Shown piece after piece: positions 1 through 12,008 of a DNA stretch of 64,000 bases; positions within the stretch are counted from its first letter, which is position 1; each line of letters begins with the position of its first letter. The stretch covers positions 186,001-250,000 of the forward strand of contig JAPXFQ010000119.1 of the NCBI GenBank assembly GCA_028564705.1, in the 5' to 3' direction. The translations under genes were made by a program, and so were the position numbers. The notes under the pieces were generated by a model. That model saw only the letters and a list, made by a program, of their open reading frames with translations, made no database searches and was not told the DNA's origin. The DNA comes from Apricaphanius iberus (lineage: Eukaryota; Chordata; Actinopteri; Cyprinodontiformes; Aphaniidae).

Positions 1-407
1 AGGACAAAAAAAAGGGGGAGAAAAAAAAAAGCAACTTCACCAAACCAGCTGAACGTTTCTCAGTCTCATTTATAGCTTATGTTCATTTAAAGCACTTCAA
101 GTCTGAACAGTGAGACCCTTTTACAACTAAAATGCACTGCTGCATGTTACAAAAAAAAAAAACCCAGGAAAAGCAGAGTGAGAAGTATAACAGCTCACCA
201 AGCCACGCCAGTTATGGACACTCCTACCATTTTGCTCGACTGCAGCCTAACCACGTTCAGTGCACAAGCAGACCAGGCTTTATGTTTCTTTCTTGTTTTT
301 TTTTGTTGCTTTTTTTTCCTTAATGTAAACAATAACTACTTTGTTTTAACTTGCGTTGGCATAGCTTTACACGTGGGTGTGCCATGATGACTAGACATGC
401 AGGGCGC
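1..407 (-). other. probable 3'UTR of bcl2l1
   Basis: This stretch lies directly after the bcl2l1 stop codon on the minus strand and shows no other coding potential. It is rich in A and T runs. I see no minus-strand AATAAA in it, so the transcript probably ends beyond the left edge of the window. The UTR call is inferred from position only. Confidence 0.5.
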
Positions 408-2759
408 TTATCGTCTCTTGGCGACGAGCACGGTGAGCAGCGCTCCGCTTAGCAGAGCCGCGCCGACTAGCAGCCATTTGTTCAACTTCTCCTGAAACCT
501 CCGCCCCTCTGCAGCAGCGTCTCGGCCGTACAGCTTGGCAAAGCAGTCCTGCGAAACAAAACACACAGATCGAGAATGAGAACCTCTTATTTTGATTGTC
601 TTTGCTTGAGTATACAGCACTGGGAAAAAAATGCTTACTCTGATTTAGCTGTTTTTATTGTTATTAAATACACTTAAATATTTTGGATCATCAAGCCAAT
701 TTTGAAATTAAAGAAAGATGTGAATGAATCCAAAAATGCAGTCTTTAAACCTGGTCCATTTGGAAACTTAAACCATAATTGAGCAAAAAATTGTTTTCAA
801 TTTCAGGTGCCGATTGCTTCTTTGCATTGAACACAACAGAACCTTTCTGTGTACATGCAGTAAGCTACAGAATCTCAAAAGTGACGCCCTAATCTGGAGG
901 GAGATGAGAAACATAATCTCTGACATCTATCAGTCTGGATAGAGTCACTGAATCGTTTCTAAAATGCTTTCTGGGACTACGGCGAAATCACAGCAAGAGT
1001 CATTATCCGCAAACGGACAAAACATGGAACGGCGGCGGCCGGCGTAGCAAAAATTATTTTAAAAGCGCATCAGCGGCTCGTCCAGGAGGTCACATCTGAA
1101 ATGCAGCTGGCCTCACGTTTCTACAGGAAACAGTCAGTGTTCACAATGCAGAAATGAGACCCAAACATGGCTGAATTAAAATCCTTCCACAAAATGAGAG
1201 AGGGCCAAAAATCCTCCACAGTTGTCGGGGGGAAAAACTTGATGGCAGCTGGCAAAGAGTTGGCACAACCAGCTACTAGGGTTTAGGGTAGGGATGCACC
1301 GATAATATCTGTATGGGTACAGAAGAAAATTCTAGATTTGGTATTGGTAAAATGGGCCCAATCCATGGGGCAGATGTATTCATCTTAGGCGATGTACACA
1401 AGTAGCTGGGTTTAAAAAAAACAACCAAATATACTCCCCACCTGTTTTAAAAAAAACAAAATCCCCCAACACAACCAGATAAGTGCGTTTTTAAGCATAT
1501 TCATAGACTTGCCAAACCTGTAGAGGGCAGCAATTCTCCCAAATCCTACCCAATAAAAAAAATATCTCAGTTTTGTGAGATACCTGTCTATGTGTGGACA
1601 AGGTCTTACATCTACTGTGCGCACTGCGAAAGAATCCATTTTTTCCCTTTTAATTATTGTATATTTTGAATTCCTAGTTGGACCAAATGAACAATTACAA
1701 AGAGGTTCTGTTCTTGTTTTTACATGTTCGATTACGGTAGGGTTAGGGTTACTCTTTTTTTGTGTTGACTAAACCAGCCAAAGATTGGTTTCCATTTGAT
1801 TTCATGTTTGGCCAAGATTGCGAAGCTATCAGGATAATTATTATTATTTTTGCCTTACTGGTGCACGGTTGTCAAATCAATTAGCAATTCAGTACATTTG
1901 GCTTTTTTTTGCTTACATTAAGGTGAAAGTAAAGTATGAAGTTGCCTTGCACAGTATTATTTATCTTCCTCACAATGACACACAGTTTATGTAATTCAGT
2001 GCTGTTCGGATCGATATCTGCAGATTATGAACTTCAGATATCTGTATTGGTATTGGAAACAAAAAAAAGTGGATCAATTCATCCCTAGTTTTTTTTTCTG
2101 AGGGCCAGGTTGGTTTGGATGAGTTTGTTAATGCATGAAATCAGCGTTGGAAAACTGCTTTTTGTAACAACACTGATATAATATCTTTTCTTAATGTTCT
2201 GAAATGTTTTAGTGAGAAAAAGGAAGCCTAAAGAAATTTGAAGACTGGGGGGGCGATAAGCCTAGCTGATCCCCATCAGACTCACCCATCCTCCCTGGCT
2301 GTGGATCCAAGGATCGAGCTGCTCGTCTAGGTAAATGGTCATCCAGTCCGCAATGCGGCAGACCAGCTCGCTCATATTCTTTTGGACGCAGTCCACGGAG
2401 AGAATTCCCCCGAAGGCAAACAGCCCCACAACCCGCCCCCAGTTGACCCCGTCCTTAAACAACTCGTCCAACACGGCCTTGAAGCTGTGGTAGGCCGTGT
2501 CGGGCGTGATGTCTAGCTGTAAGGAGAGGTGGCTAAAACTTTGGGTGAAGAGACGTTCGAACTCATCGGCAGAGTCCTTCAGGGCGGATTTTACAGCCTC
2601 TATGCCGCCGGGGGGGGCCCTGCTGTTGAGCACTGGGCCATTGCTGGAAGCCGAGGCGTCCTCGTCTCGCTCGGACCTCCGCAGGGCGTTTGGACAGTTT
2701 CTCTGAGACAGCTTGTAGCTTATGTAGAACTCCACCAGTTCTCTGTTACTGTAGGACAT
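408..2759 (-). CDS. bcl2l1: Bcl-xL-like apoptosis regulator (two coding exons)
   Basis: Coding exons are 2286-2759 (158 residues) and 408-548 (46 residues plus TAA), joined in phase 0; the first ends TGG then GTGAGT, the second follows a TTTCGCAG acceptor. The 204-residue product is an anti-apoptotic BCL2 family member that binds BH3 proteins at the outer mitochondrial membrane. Seen in order: BH4 (MSYSNRELVEFYISYKLSQ, 1-19), a short unstructured loop, BH3 (ALKDSADEFE), BH1 (ELFKDGVNWGR), BH2 (DPWIHSQGGW, cut by the intron exactly after Trp), then a C-terminal hydrophobic anchor (WLLVGAALLSGALLTVLV) ending in AKRR. The split inside BH2 is the classic BCL2L1/BCL2 exon junction. The loop is shorter than in mammals, and the BH3 Gly before Asp is Ala; as I recall, the latter is also seen in other fish copies. 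A non-coding upstream exon is likely (see 4412). Family assignment is firm; which fish paralogue it is cannot be settled here. Confidence 0.95.
1289..2087. mobile_element. hAT-type MITE of the TAGGGATGCAC family (about 0.8 kb)
   Basis: It lies inside the bcl2l1 coding intron. The left end reads TAGGGATGCACCGATAATAT and the right end is its imperfect inverse, finishing in CATCCCTA. The adjoining DNA (gtttaggg left, gttttttt right) shares only four bases, so the target duplication is decayed. Internally there is no open frame. Relatives are at 32660-33005 (best preserved), 29819, 37700, 46477 and, badly decayed, 9671. Confidence 0.7.
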
Positions 2760-3189
2760 TATTTACACACTTGACCTCCAACATGCAGTCAACCTAACAA
2801 GATGCCATGATGCTTTCATGTCTCCCCGTCTGCCAGGTGGTCACACTGGCGCCTCTGTAATTTGTGCTGCAGCCAGCAACAGCGACCTGGAAGCAGAGAG
2901 AAAAATTACGATGCAGCGATGGGGCAAATATTAACACAAAAGTACAAATATCGCTTCACGTTTGACAATTTCTGTCATGTTACAGTCCCGAACTGAAGTC
3001 TGAAATGTATGGTGGGAAGGAAAACGATACGCGCCGGTTTAACAGATACGAATCTGATGAGTGTGGCATGCACATTCATGAAACTTCCTTGTCTGGGCTG
3101 AAAATGGTCAAAGTATGGCACAGCTATAAGTCTATCAACACACGGCCATCATTCTAAACACAAAACACTGACAGGGAGAGGAGTATTAG

Positions 3190-3400
3190 TTAACGATAAC
3201 CCTGGAGGAGCTGCAGAGATCATCAGCTCAGGTGGGATTCAATCATCCACCCATCCATTATCTATACAGTCTATCCTATGGAAGGTTGCCGGGTCGCTTG
3301 GGCCCCATCTCCAGCAGTCATCGGGCGAGAGGCCGGGGCAACACAGAGACGCAGGACGAACAAAACGTGCGCTCACACACTCATACTCATACTCAAAAAG
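3190..3400 (+). repeat. Tc1-like scrap followed by CATCC-type fish repeat fragment
   Basis: From about 3195 to 3235 the DNA matches the part of the fish Tc1-like transposon also present at 47440-47480 (ctggaggagctgcag core). It is followed at 3240 by catccacccatccattatct and a GC-richer segment with gggcgagaggccggggcaac, a widespread fish interspersed repeat tail. Both are short, dead fragments in the bcl2l1 leader intron. Confidence 0.6.
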
Positions 3401-3571
3401 ATTTATTGATTTATGCCGAAAAGGGATGTAAAAATCCTGCCATAACTCATATCATTCAATCATCTACGAAGAGTTGGAGTGGATGGTGATACTGTGGAAA
3501 GGACAGTCACATGTATGAGCTAAATGCAAAGCTCTACGTAGCACAAAGAAACTTCGGCCTACATAATAACT

Positions 3572-3590
3572 ATAATAATAATAATAATAA
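3572..3590. repeat. (TAA)n microsatellite
   Basis: About six copies of a TAA/ATA triplet are seen directly in the sequence, in the bcl2l1 leader intron. Confidence 0.85.
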
Positions 3591-5044
3591 TCCGTTTCTA
3601 GACATGTAAAGCTGGTACACATAACCAAGGATTTACAGCTGTAATTGTCTGGTTATATTGGATATACTCTTGGTGCAGCACACACAAGCAAGCTATGCTG
3701 TTTAGATACATTTCTTCTTTTTTTTTTTTTTTGGCACGCATCAGTTTTCTTCCACCTCAAAATGATGTACTACTTTTTCATGGCGTCAGATACAATCCTA
3801 AATAAAGACACAAAATCCTTCAAATCGAATACAACCCGAAATACATGAAAGTTTTCAGATGTAACGAAAGAGAAATACTCTCCCAATGTTCAATCGTACT
3901 TATACAAGGCAATGTAACACCCCCCCCCCCGTCCCACCCTATTATGAGTTTCTGCTGGTGTGACTGTATGAAGCCCACTGTAACCGTTTATTAAACTAGC
4001 TTTGTGTTACACTCACAATCTTAATTTGTTTTATGTCCAATCATGATACATGCTCCACTGTGCTAATTCCCCACCCCCTTGGGATATATACTGAAACAGT
4101 ATACAGCCATGATGAATTATATTTAAAACGGTATCTTGATTTAGTTACCACAGCGCATTATCATCGTGATCACCGTTCATAACGCCACATCTTTACGAGT
4201 TATGAACATACGTAAGAGGTTCTCTGAGTGAAAACGAGCGATCTCTGACAGCTTCATCAAGTCACGTAGTTTGGAAATAACTGGGTTAGCCCTGCATGCT
4301 AACTCGCTGCTAAACTGCCCACAAGAAAGGCTCAACAAAAGAAGTAAAAAAGAGAATAAAGTACATACAATGTGCTTTGAGGAGCTAATTGTGTCTGGAG
4401 ATTATACTTACAGCTCCCAAAACGCTATTTATTCCAGTTAAGAGCGCAGATTGGGATGTAAAAGTGGATGGAACTGCAAACACATCAACATTTTTGCAAC
4501 TGACAGGGGCCCGTGTAGTGACGCCCATAGGCTATTAGCCAATCGTGTGGCTGATCCCGTCATAAGTCCCGCCTCTTGCAGCACAACGCCAATCCACAAC
4601 CGAGGCGCTCCGGAAATGTACAGATCCCATCATTCTGTAATGGTGCGTTCAATTACGTCGGAAGTCGGATCTCGGAGTTTGGTTTGAAGTCCCAACCGAG
4701 TTAACAGGTTTCCACGTAAAAATACACGTCAGAGAACACCGAACTCCCGATATATAAACGCCAAAGTAGGCATTGCTCTTTCGTCTGCAATTTCTATATT
4801 CCAAGACTATTATTTCCATATACGTTTAGATTTTTAGGCACATATCCATCAGGAGAGGCCATATATTTTCTTTTTTAAATTATAGATACTAACGAAAATG
4901 TAATCTTTTATTTTAATTATATTCTAAGTAGGATAACTTTCCTATGAAACGCTCTAGAAATACGTCACTGTTAATATGTCATTGAAATTAGGTAAACCTG
5001 GTGTGACCTATGCTTATTTCACCCAAACCCTCAAAATATATTAG

Positions 5045-5375
5045 TAGAGCTGAGTCTTGATTCAAATTTCAAGAATCTATTCGATTCTCAATAGTTAGAA
5101 AGTATTGTGACGATCTAATTCAATCCAATCTTCTATTCCAATTCAATATTAATATGGCTCAGTGCTATTAAAACCATTTTTTGATATTTTACCTCAATTA
5201 TATGGCTGTAATTCAATGGCGGAACACTGGGTAACAGGGAAAAGCTTTCAGAACTTTATCCCTTTTAGCTAGATTAAGGGCAAACTGTTAAACAATTAAA
5301 CCAAATTTTGGACTTGTGAATTGATTCAATTCTTAGAATGTTTATAGGAATAGATTTTTTTTCAACACAGCACTA
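5045..5375. mobile_element. small non-autonomous DNA element
   Basis: The ends are imperfect inverted copies: TAGAGCTGAGTCTTGATTCA at the left and, read from the other strand, TAGTGCTGTGTTG at the right. The interior is AT-rich with GATTC/GAATC reiterations and no open frame. Size and form fit a MITE between bcl2l1 and adnp. I cannot see a clear target duplication, so the exact ends are uncertain. Confidence 0.5.
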
Positions 5376-5574
5376 TTTAGAAATAAATAATTCCATGTAA
5401 AATATTTTTATAGCTAAAACTGTTACATGTACCTCAATAATTCATAATTACATTCGACGAAAACAACTTTGCAATATTAGCTTGCTTGTCTATTCTTTTA
5501 CCCACTCTTATTTTTAGTAGTTTTGAAATAGTGTGGGTTTTTGTGAACAGGAACAGACTAAATCCCATTAAACC

Positions 5575-6006
5575 TTTTTTTAATCATGGTTTTTATTCAA
5601 ACGGGTACATAAATTTTAAATGCATCTTAAATTGTCTAAATCTGGAATAACATGAAGGGGATTACAGTGGAACAAATGAGTAGTAAAATAAATGAAGGGG
5701 AGACTGGAAAAACCATTTTAACTGTCATGGCAGCTAGGGAAATTAATACAGTTGTTTGAAACAGAATCACAATGTAGGCAAAAGAAGAACCGCCTCTATT
5801 TTATACATATATATGCATTGGTAATTATACAATGCGGGATAAGGTAACAGTTTTTCCTTTCTCCAGCACTAGTTAAGAGTGACATGTGAGTATATGTAAC
5901 CCATGCCAAGTGATGAAAAGAGCCCTTCAAGATGTTACCATTTTTGGAGAAGCGCGACTGGCTTACATGTAAAACTCCACTGTTTTTCAACCAGAACAAA
6001 AGGAAA
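5575..6006 (-). terminator. adnp 3'UTR with polyadenylation signal
   Basis: On the minus strand an AATAAA hexamer sits at 5592-5597, about 410 bases after the adnp stop codon, with an A/T-rich stretch just beyond. No competing open frame is present between. The cleavage site is inferred at about 5570-5580. Confidence 0.5.
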
Positions 6007-9000
6007 CTAAGATGAGGACATGCCTGCATTTTTGTTCCCATCTTCAATGGAGCTGGTTTCCAAGGGAGTCTCAACCACCTTCTCATGTTTTTGCTGTTCT
6101 GTCTGTGAGGACCTGGATTCCACTTTTTCATCCTCCGTCAAGACCTCCTCATCTTTGTTAGAATCAATGTCTTTATTTTCGAAGACCTCCTCATCTTTGT
6201 TAGAATCAATGTCTTCATTTTCCAAGACCTCCTCTTCTTTGTTAGAGTCAACGTCTTTATTTTCCAAGACCTCCTCTTTGTTAGAATCAACGTCTTTACT
6301 TTTCAAGAACTCATCTTCTTGGTTTGGGTCAACTTTTCCGTTCTCCAAGATCTCCTCTTCTACATTAACCTTTTCAATATCCATCAAGACCTCTTCTTGG
6401 TTCGCGTCAACGTTTTCATTCTCCAACATCCCCTCTTCTTGTTGTACATCATTTTTTTCATTCTCTGACAATACCTTCTTGTCTACAGTTACATCAACTT
6501 TTTCAGTCTGCATTGAGACCTCTTCTTCTTGGTCAGCTTTTTCACTGTCTGATAAGATGGTCACTTCCTGGATCAGGTCAACTTCGTTCTCATCTTCACT
6601 CCTAGCCTTCTCTTCTAACCGATCAGTCATTTCCACGTGTTCTTTCTCTTCTCTCGGGCTCTCCAGGCACTTGTCCACGTCGTCTCCATGTTTTGTGTCA
6701 ACCTTTTCATTTTTGTCTTGGTTTGCGCTCACTTCTTCAATCTGCACAGGTTCCTCCGTTTCTTCCTCATTATCCGAGTCTATTGAAATGATCTCTATGC
6801 GTAAACCGCTGTGTTCCACAGTTGGGTTTGGTGGAAGAGGATGTTGTTTTGGTTTTGAGTGTGGCCCATGTGGCTTGTGGCCTGTAGACCTAACGGAGGT
6901 GGTGCCTACCAACCTTCCCTTGTCAAAAATCAGGTGATGTTTCAGTTTGCTCACAGCTTTCATGTCGAGGCCAACCTGGATGGAAACCTTCTTGGTTTCG
7001 CAGCGCTTTGAACACAGCTTTTGCTTCAATGCGAAGTGATTAGCAACTTCAGATTTCCACAGCCACAGACTCGCGGCCAGCTTCTCCACTTCTTGAGAAC
7101 TCGGGTATGGTCGTTGGTTGAAGTAAGCAGTCAGGAACTCTTTCCTGGCCTCGAGCGTCTTGTGCTCACAGCCCGAAGGATCCAGAACCAGGCCGTCGAA
7201 TGGACCCACGCTTCCACTGAAAGGACCCGGTTTTTTGCTCATTTTGATTTTCTTGGGATTTGATGGACTCTGCGTTGGAAGCTGCCTCTTAAGAATGCCA
7301 GCACCTGCTGAGTTGAGAGTCAGGGCGGATTTGAAGCCTTGACTTGACTGATTCCTACCGACTGCTCTGCATTGCACAAGGTGCAGCGTGATTGTGGACG
7401 CTACCATGTTGCTAGTGTACACCCCTAAACAGTGAATGCACTTGTATGTCATCTTGTTTTCGACAGGATGCATGGTTTGGATGACTTGGTGTCGCTGTCT
7501 CAGGTGCATGGACAGGGCTTCGGAGAGGGGACCTTTGAGGATCGAGAAGCACAGCGGGCAGACAGTCTTTCCGACGTCGCTGTTCTGGATCAGGGAGGCC
7601 AAGCTTCTTGGTTCACTTTGCTTCGGAATAAGTCTAACCGGCTGCACTTTTCCCGCCTGATGAACATACTGCAGTGCAAGCGGCGATTGATCCTGACCGT
7701 TGGGTGACTCCTTCATGTTAAATGTGAGGACGGCAAGCTGAATGTTAGTGGGTTTGCTTTGTTTGATGGTCAGATCGAAGGTTAAAGGGGATGCACCGGA
7801 GGGTCCAACAAACTCCTCTGGATGGGTCTTGGATTTGTGCTCCATGATTTTCTCAATGCTATGGAAAGAGAAGTGGCACTGTGGACAGGTTAAACCATGA
7901 ATCAGCATGTGGTTCAGTAACGTGCTGCTGGGCAGATAGCGGTTGCAAAGCAAACACTTGCTGGTGAAGTTGTGGATTTTCATGATGTATTTGGCCAGTG
8001 CCCACACCTTTTTAGCCTTGTGAGCACACTCAAAATGAGCACTGTACAGGTTTTCAGGAAAGAGTTCATTGCAAACGGTGCATATCTTCCACTTCTGTGT
8101 CTGGGCTGTGTTTACTCCAGTTTGGGTATTTTCAGCCACGGCACCGTTGGCATTAACCTTGACACTCTTCGGATTGACCGGGGCGCCACGCGGACTCTTA
8201 ACGGTGGGCTTTAAGTAGCCGATCACTGGCTGCGCTGTTGGCTCGGGTCTCGGAGCCTTACCCCTGTTAATAATCAGAGCCGCCTTCTCGTTCATGCTCG
8301 GCTGAGGCTTTGACATCGTAACATTAGCATGACCAATCATGGTCGTGACCTGTGAACCGATGCGTTCATGATACTCTACGACATGCTGCACCAAAGCTTC
8401 ATAGCTCCGAGTGGAAAACGGACACTGTTTGCAGAAAATGTTGTTGCCGTTGACAGAACAGGCGCCGTTTTTTACTGTTCCAGAAACCTTGCCAAGATAA
8501 GGTGAAACAATATGCTGAAAATGTTCTCTGTAAATATGTCTTCTGACAACATTGTAGAGTGCATCTCGGAATTTGCACTTCTTGCAGAAGTACATTTGTT
8601 TCTCCAGTCTGTTTCCCTGTACGGCGCTGTTTCCCAGGACGGGAGCGCGTGGGTTGCCATAGTTCAGCTGCAACGAGTTGGAGATGTGGAATATTTTGAC
8701 ATGGGTCTCCAGGGTACTTCTGTTTGCACTGAAAGAACAGTAGGGACAGTTGAGCAGAAGTTGACTCTCCAGTATTTTCCGGTGCACATTACGGAAGTGA
8801 TTTTTGTAGCCGGAGTAATATTTGGAAGAAAATCGGCACTCTGTGCAGCAAAACTGCTTCGATCGGTACCCCTAAAAATATAAAAAGAAACAAAAACAAA
8901 AAACACCCAGGAAAGAAAGAATGTCTTAGAATGTAAGATGATTCATTCATAAGAGTTCAAGCTGTATGATGGTTTACCTGTGTTTTAGAGTTAGACGGAT

Positions 9001-10616
9001 CCCATGTGCAGATATCATAGCCGGCGGTCTCCTTCACAGTTTGTTCATCTGGGCAAAACTCCTTAAACACCTGTGGAATTAACAGGAGAAAAAGAAAAAA
9101 CAGAAATATAACCAGGATAAATGAGCACATAGTACTGCTTTATAAATAGTCAAACTGAAGATTTTACTAAGCAAATTTGGGCATCGTTAAACATATGACA
9201 GACTGGACGCTGATGAGAACTATATCTACGAAAACTCAGGTCTCAGTTTGAAGCAGGCGTGTTGACACCAAATAGTTTAATTATGCGGCATGATTACTGA
9301 AGGCTCCGTTTTCACTGACCAGCCCAACTTAGCCCCAAAGAGCATTGTGGTACAAGGCAGCTTCAATTCAAATATTGGTTAAAAGGCAAAACACGATATA
9401 GAAACTTACTAAATTAGGAATTTGTTTTAAAAATGTAGTTTTTTTCAGGGATTTAATTTTAACTGAAGCACAACAGTTTATAACAAAGTGAGTGATATAT
9501 TTCAAGGTTTTATGTCTGTCAATATCTATACCTATGGTTTACATTACTCATCTTTACTCCATACATGACCTAAGAAACTTCAGTCCTGCATAATAGACGT
9601 TATGGATTTTCATTCTAGCATTGTGAAACGATAACGCAAGATTTTTTTTAGTGCTTCTTACAGTATGTGGTAGGGTTGGACAGGACAAAGAAAAATCGCA
9701 AGGTATCGAATTGTTTAGACAGAAGTACTTGCTGATACCGATACCTTCTTTTTTTTAGCAGTATTCAAGTCAAAACAATTTTTTTCCTCTCTTTTATTTA
9801 TATTGTGCCAATTCACAACAAATGTCATCTCAAGGCACTTTACAACAAAAGTCATTTCGATACAATTATACAAACAGTATCGGCGAATATTTCGAACACT
9901 GATTAGAAACAATATCTGTAAAAAAGAAAAGAACGTTATCACTTATTATTATATAATAGTGTTTACTAAGAAAGAAAACCAGTTTGCAGAGCCATAACTA
10001 TAAAAACTACCTAAAATATGTGCTTATAATATAGCTGTCAGTTTGTATTTCATCTGTATAATAAGTTTTAAACTTTCAAAATAAATTATTAAAATAAACG
10101 TATTACTATGATCTATTGAGATGGACCTGAAGTGGACACTGTTTGTCAAGAAACACTGTACTGTACCATTAGAGTTTAAAATAACTAGCTTTCAAACCAA
10201 ATGATAAGGATGCCTGATATATCAACAACGGTATCAGCCATTGTTAGTTGTTAATCGGTGCATTCGTTCCAATGGATCATACTGTGTTCTAGATGCTTGC
10301 TAGGCTGCAAGTCATTATTATGTTGACAATATATGCAGCAAATTCATTCTTACAGTGTTTAAGCTAATCGTGCTTTTTAGGTCTTTTTAACCACACGTTT
10401 ATTAATACACATTTCACCCACTGACTTGAGCAAGTGAACTGAGACTAAGTAAAGGAAAAAAAAGTCTACAAATATCAGCATACCAAATCAAGAACCAAAA
10501 ACACTCACCTCTGCTACCTCCTTGCAGAGCTCAAGTCCGATGTCTTCAAGATTCTTCTTTACTCGTTTTCTGGCTTTCCTGATTCGTGTCAGATTATTCA
10601 CCGGGAGCTGATACAT
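6007..10616 (-). CDS. adnp: ADNP homeodomain / zinc-finger protein (three coding exons)
   Basis: Coding exons: 10509-10616 (36 residues), 8978-9070 (31), 6007-8871 (954 plus TAG), all phase 0; total 1021 residues against about 1100 in human ADNP. The protein starts MYQLPVNNL, as ADNP does, and the Kozak-side acceptor gives only GAGCC before ATG. ADNP is a nuclear chromatin-binding repressor; known partners are CHD4 and HP1. Seen: a run of C2H2 fingers (first [20 protein letters not shown] near 75-95, then CPYC..., CKKC..., CKQC..., and the [10 protein letters not shown] and [11 protein letters not shown] modules), an atypical homeobox at about 630-690 (core [18 protein letters not shown]), and an acidic Glu/Asp-rich tail from about 765 on. 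The exon plan equals vertebrate ADNP. Oddities: the NAPVSIPQ peptide of mammalian ADNP is not present (nearest GAPVNPKS), and the tail contains a 14-residue tandem repeat. Fish have two copies (a/b); I cannot say which this is. ADNP2 is less likely given the start and the homeobox. Confidence 0.93.
6141..6310 (-). repeat. coding minisatellite in adnp tail (42-bp unit)
   Basis: Four adjoining units of 42, 42, 42 and 39 bases encode 14- or 13-residue blocks of the form [14 protein letters not shown]. Units differ at a few sites, and one lacks a whole codon, so the reading frame is kept. Weaker, older copies of the same motif ([22 protein letters not shown]) extend to about 6530. Confidence 0.9.
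9671..10275. mobile_element. degraded MITE plus short interspersed fragment in adnp intron
   Basis: A decayed right end (taatcggtgcattcgttcc) and interior cgataccg/ggtatcag motifs resemble the TAGGGATGCAC family. Inside, at 9783-9860, lies a fragment (tttatttatattgtgccaat ... ctcaaggcactttacaac) that has a sister at 62880-62945. Outer ends are uncertain. Confidence 0.4.
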
Positions 10617-11470
10617 GGCTCCTGGCGGAAAAAAGAGATGCCGAGACTCCTTAAAGCTGAGCTTGAGTTCACACAAATGACAACAGAAATTCTTAATCGA
10701 AAAAACTTTTTGCATGAGTACTAATCAGTGCAACGACTAAAGAAGACTGACTTGACATGGGATGGTACGACAGCGTAACCTCCCCTTCAGTCTGCAACAT
10801 GCATCACCAATGTATTTTTTTTCTTCAATGCAATAGCAATGCTGCAGCTAGCTTGCGTTGTTGTGAATACGTTCCAGACTGACCGCCCCCCGTGCCCGAG
10901 TGCTTTTTTTAAAAATCAGATAGGCCTTGAGGTGCTCTTCACCCTAAAATCCAGTAAATGTCTTTAGCTTTGTCACGTTAGCGCTGCTGGTGGCTTCTCG
11001 CAGCATGGTCCACATTCATAACCTAGGGTTAATTAGAAGCACTTTATTTTTTCTATTTTTTTGGTAATATTTTGAGGAGCTCGACTTACCTCAAGTCGTA
11101 TCTCCGGGTTTATTTCACACAGTTTGTTTCACCGACATAAATCAGTAACAATGAACTAACGTAACTGATCGGGACGAAGTGATGTTCTCCCTCTTGTCTG
11201 ACGCCGGGATGCTAATGCTATGTGCTCCTCCGCAGCTAACTGGCTACGCGCTAGCTAACTAGTTAGCTGCCGCATATGTCGTGCATCAACACACCTTTTA
11301 GAAACGCACTAACTACGATAGTGTTGTGGTTTTATTAATCTAGCAGAGGAGAAACCCCCTTAGGGACCCAAAACTTTCCTAGCTATTTCTTTAAACTTGC
11401 TTCAATCCCGAGGTTAGCATGTTAGCTGCGTTTATTGCAAGAACTTAACATGGAATCCAAAATGGCGACC
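10617..11470 (-). promoter_or_regulatory. adnp 5'UTR, leader intron and promoter
   Basis: The minus strand has an acceptor (TTTCCGCCAG) that starts the first coding exon at 10621, and a strong donor, GAG then GTAAGT, that ends a non-coding exon at 11090. Upstream DNA to about 11470 is relatively CpG-rich and contains reiterated gctagctaac/gttagct words, fitting a housekeeping-type promoter. On the plus strand at 11456-11475 there is an aaaatggcgacc motif, similar to a YY1 site. The transcription start was not determined. Confidence 0.5.
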
Positions 11471-12008
11471 AAGAAGGGACGGAAGTGGCGTTTCAGTATC
11501 GAGAAGAAACTGGACAGCTGTTTTTTGTATGGTTTTATTCATAGTGGAAAACGCTCCAATTAGTGTTATAAACTGCTTCACAGTTTAAATAACAAACAAC
11601 TGAGTACACCGACTTTTGTAAGATATCAGAAACATATTAGTAGGCTAGTATTATTGTTGTTATTTAATTCCAAAATATTTTAATTAACCCCGATGTAAAA
11701 TTAGTAGCCTAACTCATATCTGAGGTTCAAATAGTTGTATATGCTAATGCTTGTGGGCAGGAAGAATGTCCTGTAACAGCCTGTGTTACACACTTTGTCA
11801 AATAACAGTCTCATAGACAATGCTCTGTGTTGTTTGTAATGTTTTTTTTTTAATGAAGAATCCTTATTTGTCCTATCATCTCCAGTGCTTCGACAGTTCT
11901 CCCTAAACAGAACCAGAACTTCACATTTGCTTCCCTAGTACAGTCTGTTGTCCAGGTGAACAACAAGGTATTTATACTCCTCAAACACCTCCACTTAAGG
12001 CGTTGTTT
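11471..12008. other. spacer between deptor-like 3' end and adnp promoter
   Basis: No gene is seen. Minus-strand ATTAAA (about 11848-11853) and AATAAA (11532-11537) are possible poly(A) signals for the deptor-like gene, which is transcribed towards adnp on the same strand. Confidence 0.4.

Larger units (their letters stand above)
2760..4700 (-). promoter_or_regulatory. bcl2l1 5'UTR, leader intron, probable first exon and promoter
   Basis: The minus strand shows a good acceptor (CTGCTTCCAG) placing the start of the first coding exon at 2886, so 2760-2886 is 5'UTR. Upstream, at 4406-4411, the minus strand has a strong donor (GTAAGT) that would end a non-coding exon at 4412; that exon would begin somewhere in 4450-4660, a moderately GC-rich block. 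The leader intron, 2887-4411, carries two repeat fragments near 3.2-3.4 kb and an AT-rich simple repeat. The exon is inferred from splice signals alone; RNA data would decide. Confidence 0.45.

Noticed and set aside
6020..6937. 305-residue plus-strand frame, Ser/Phe-rich
   Set aside because: It is the antisense of the repetitive acidic ADNP tail; composition follows from the complement of Glu/Asp codons.
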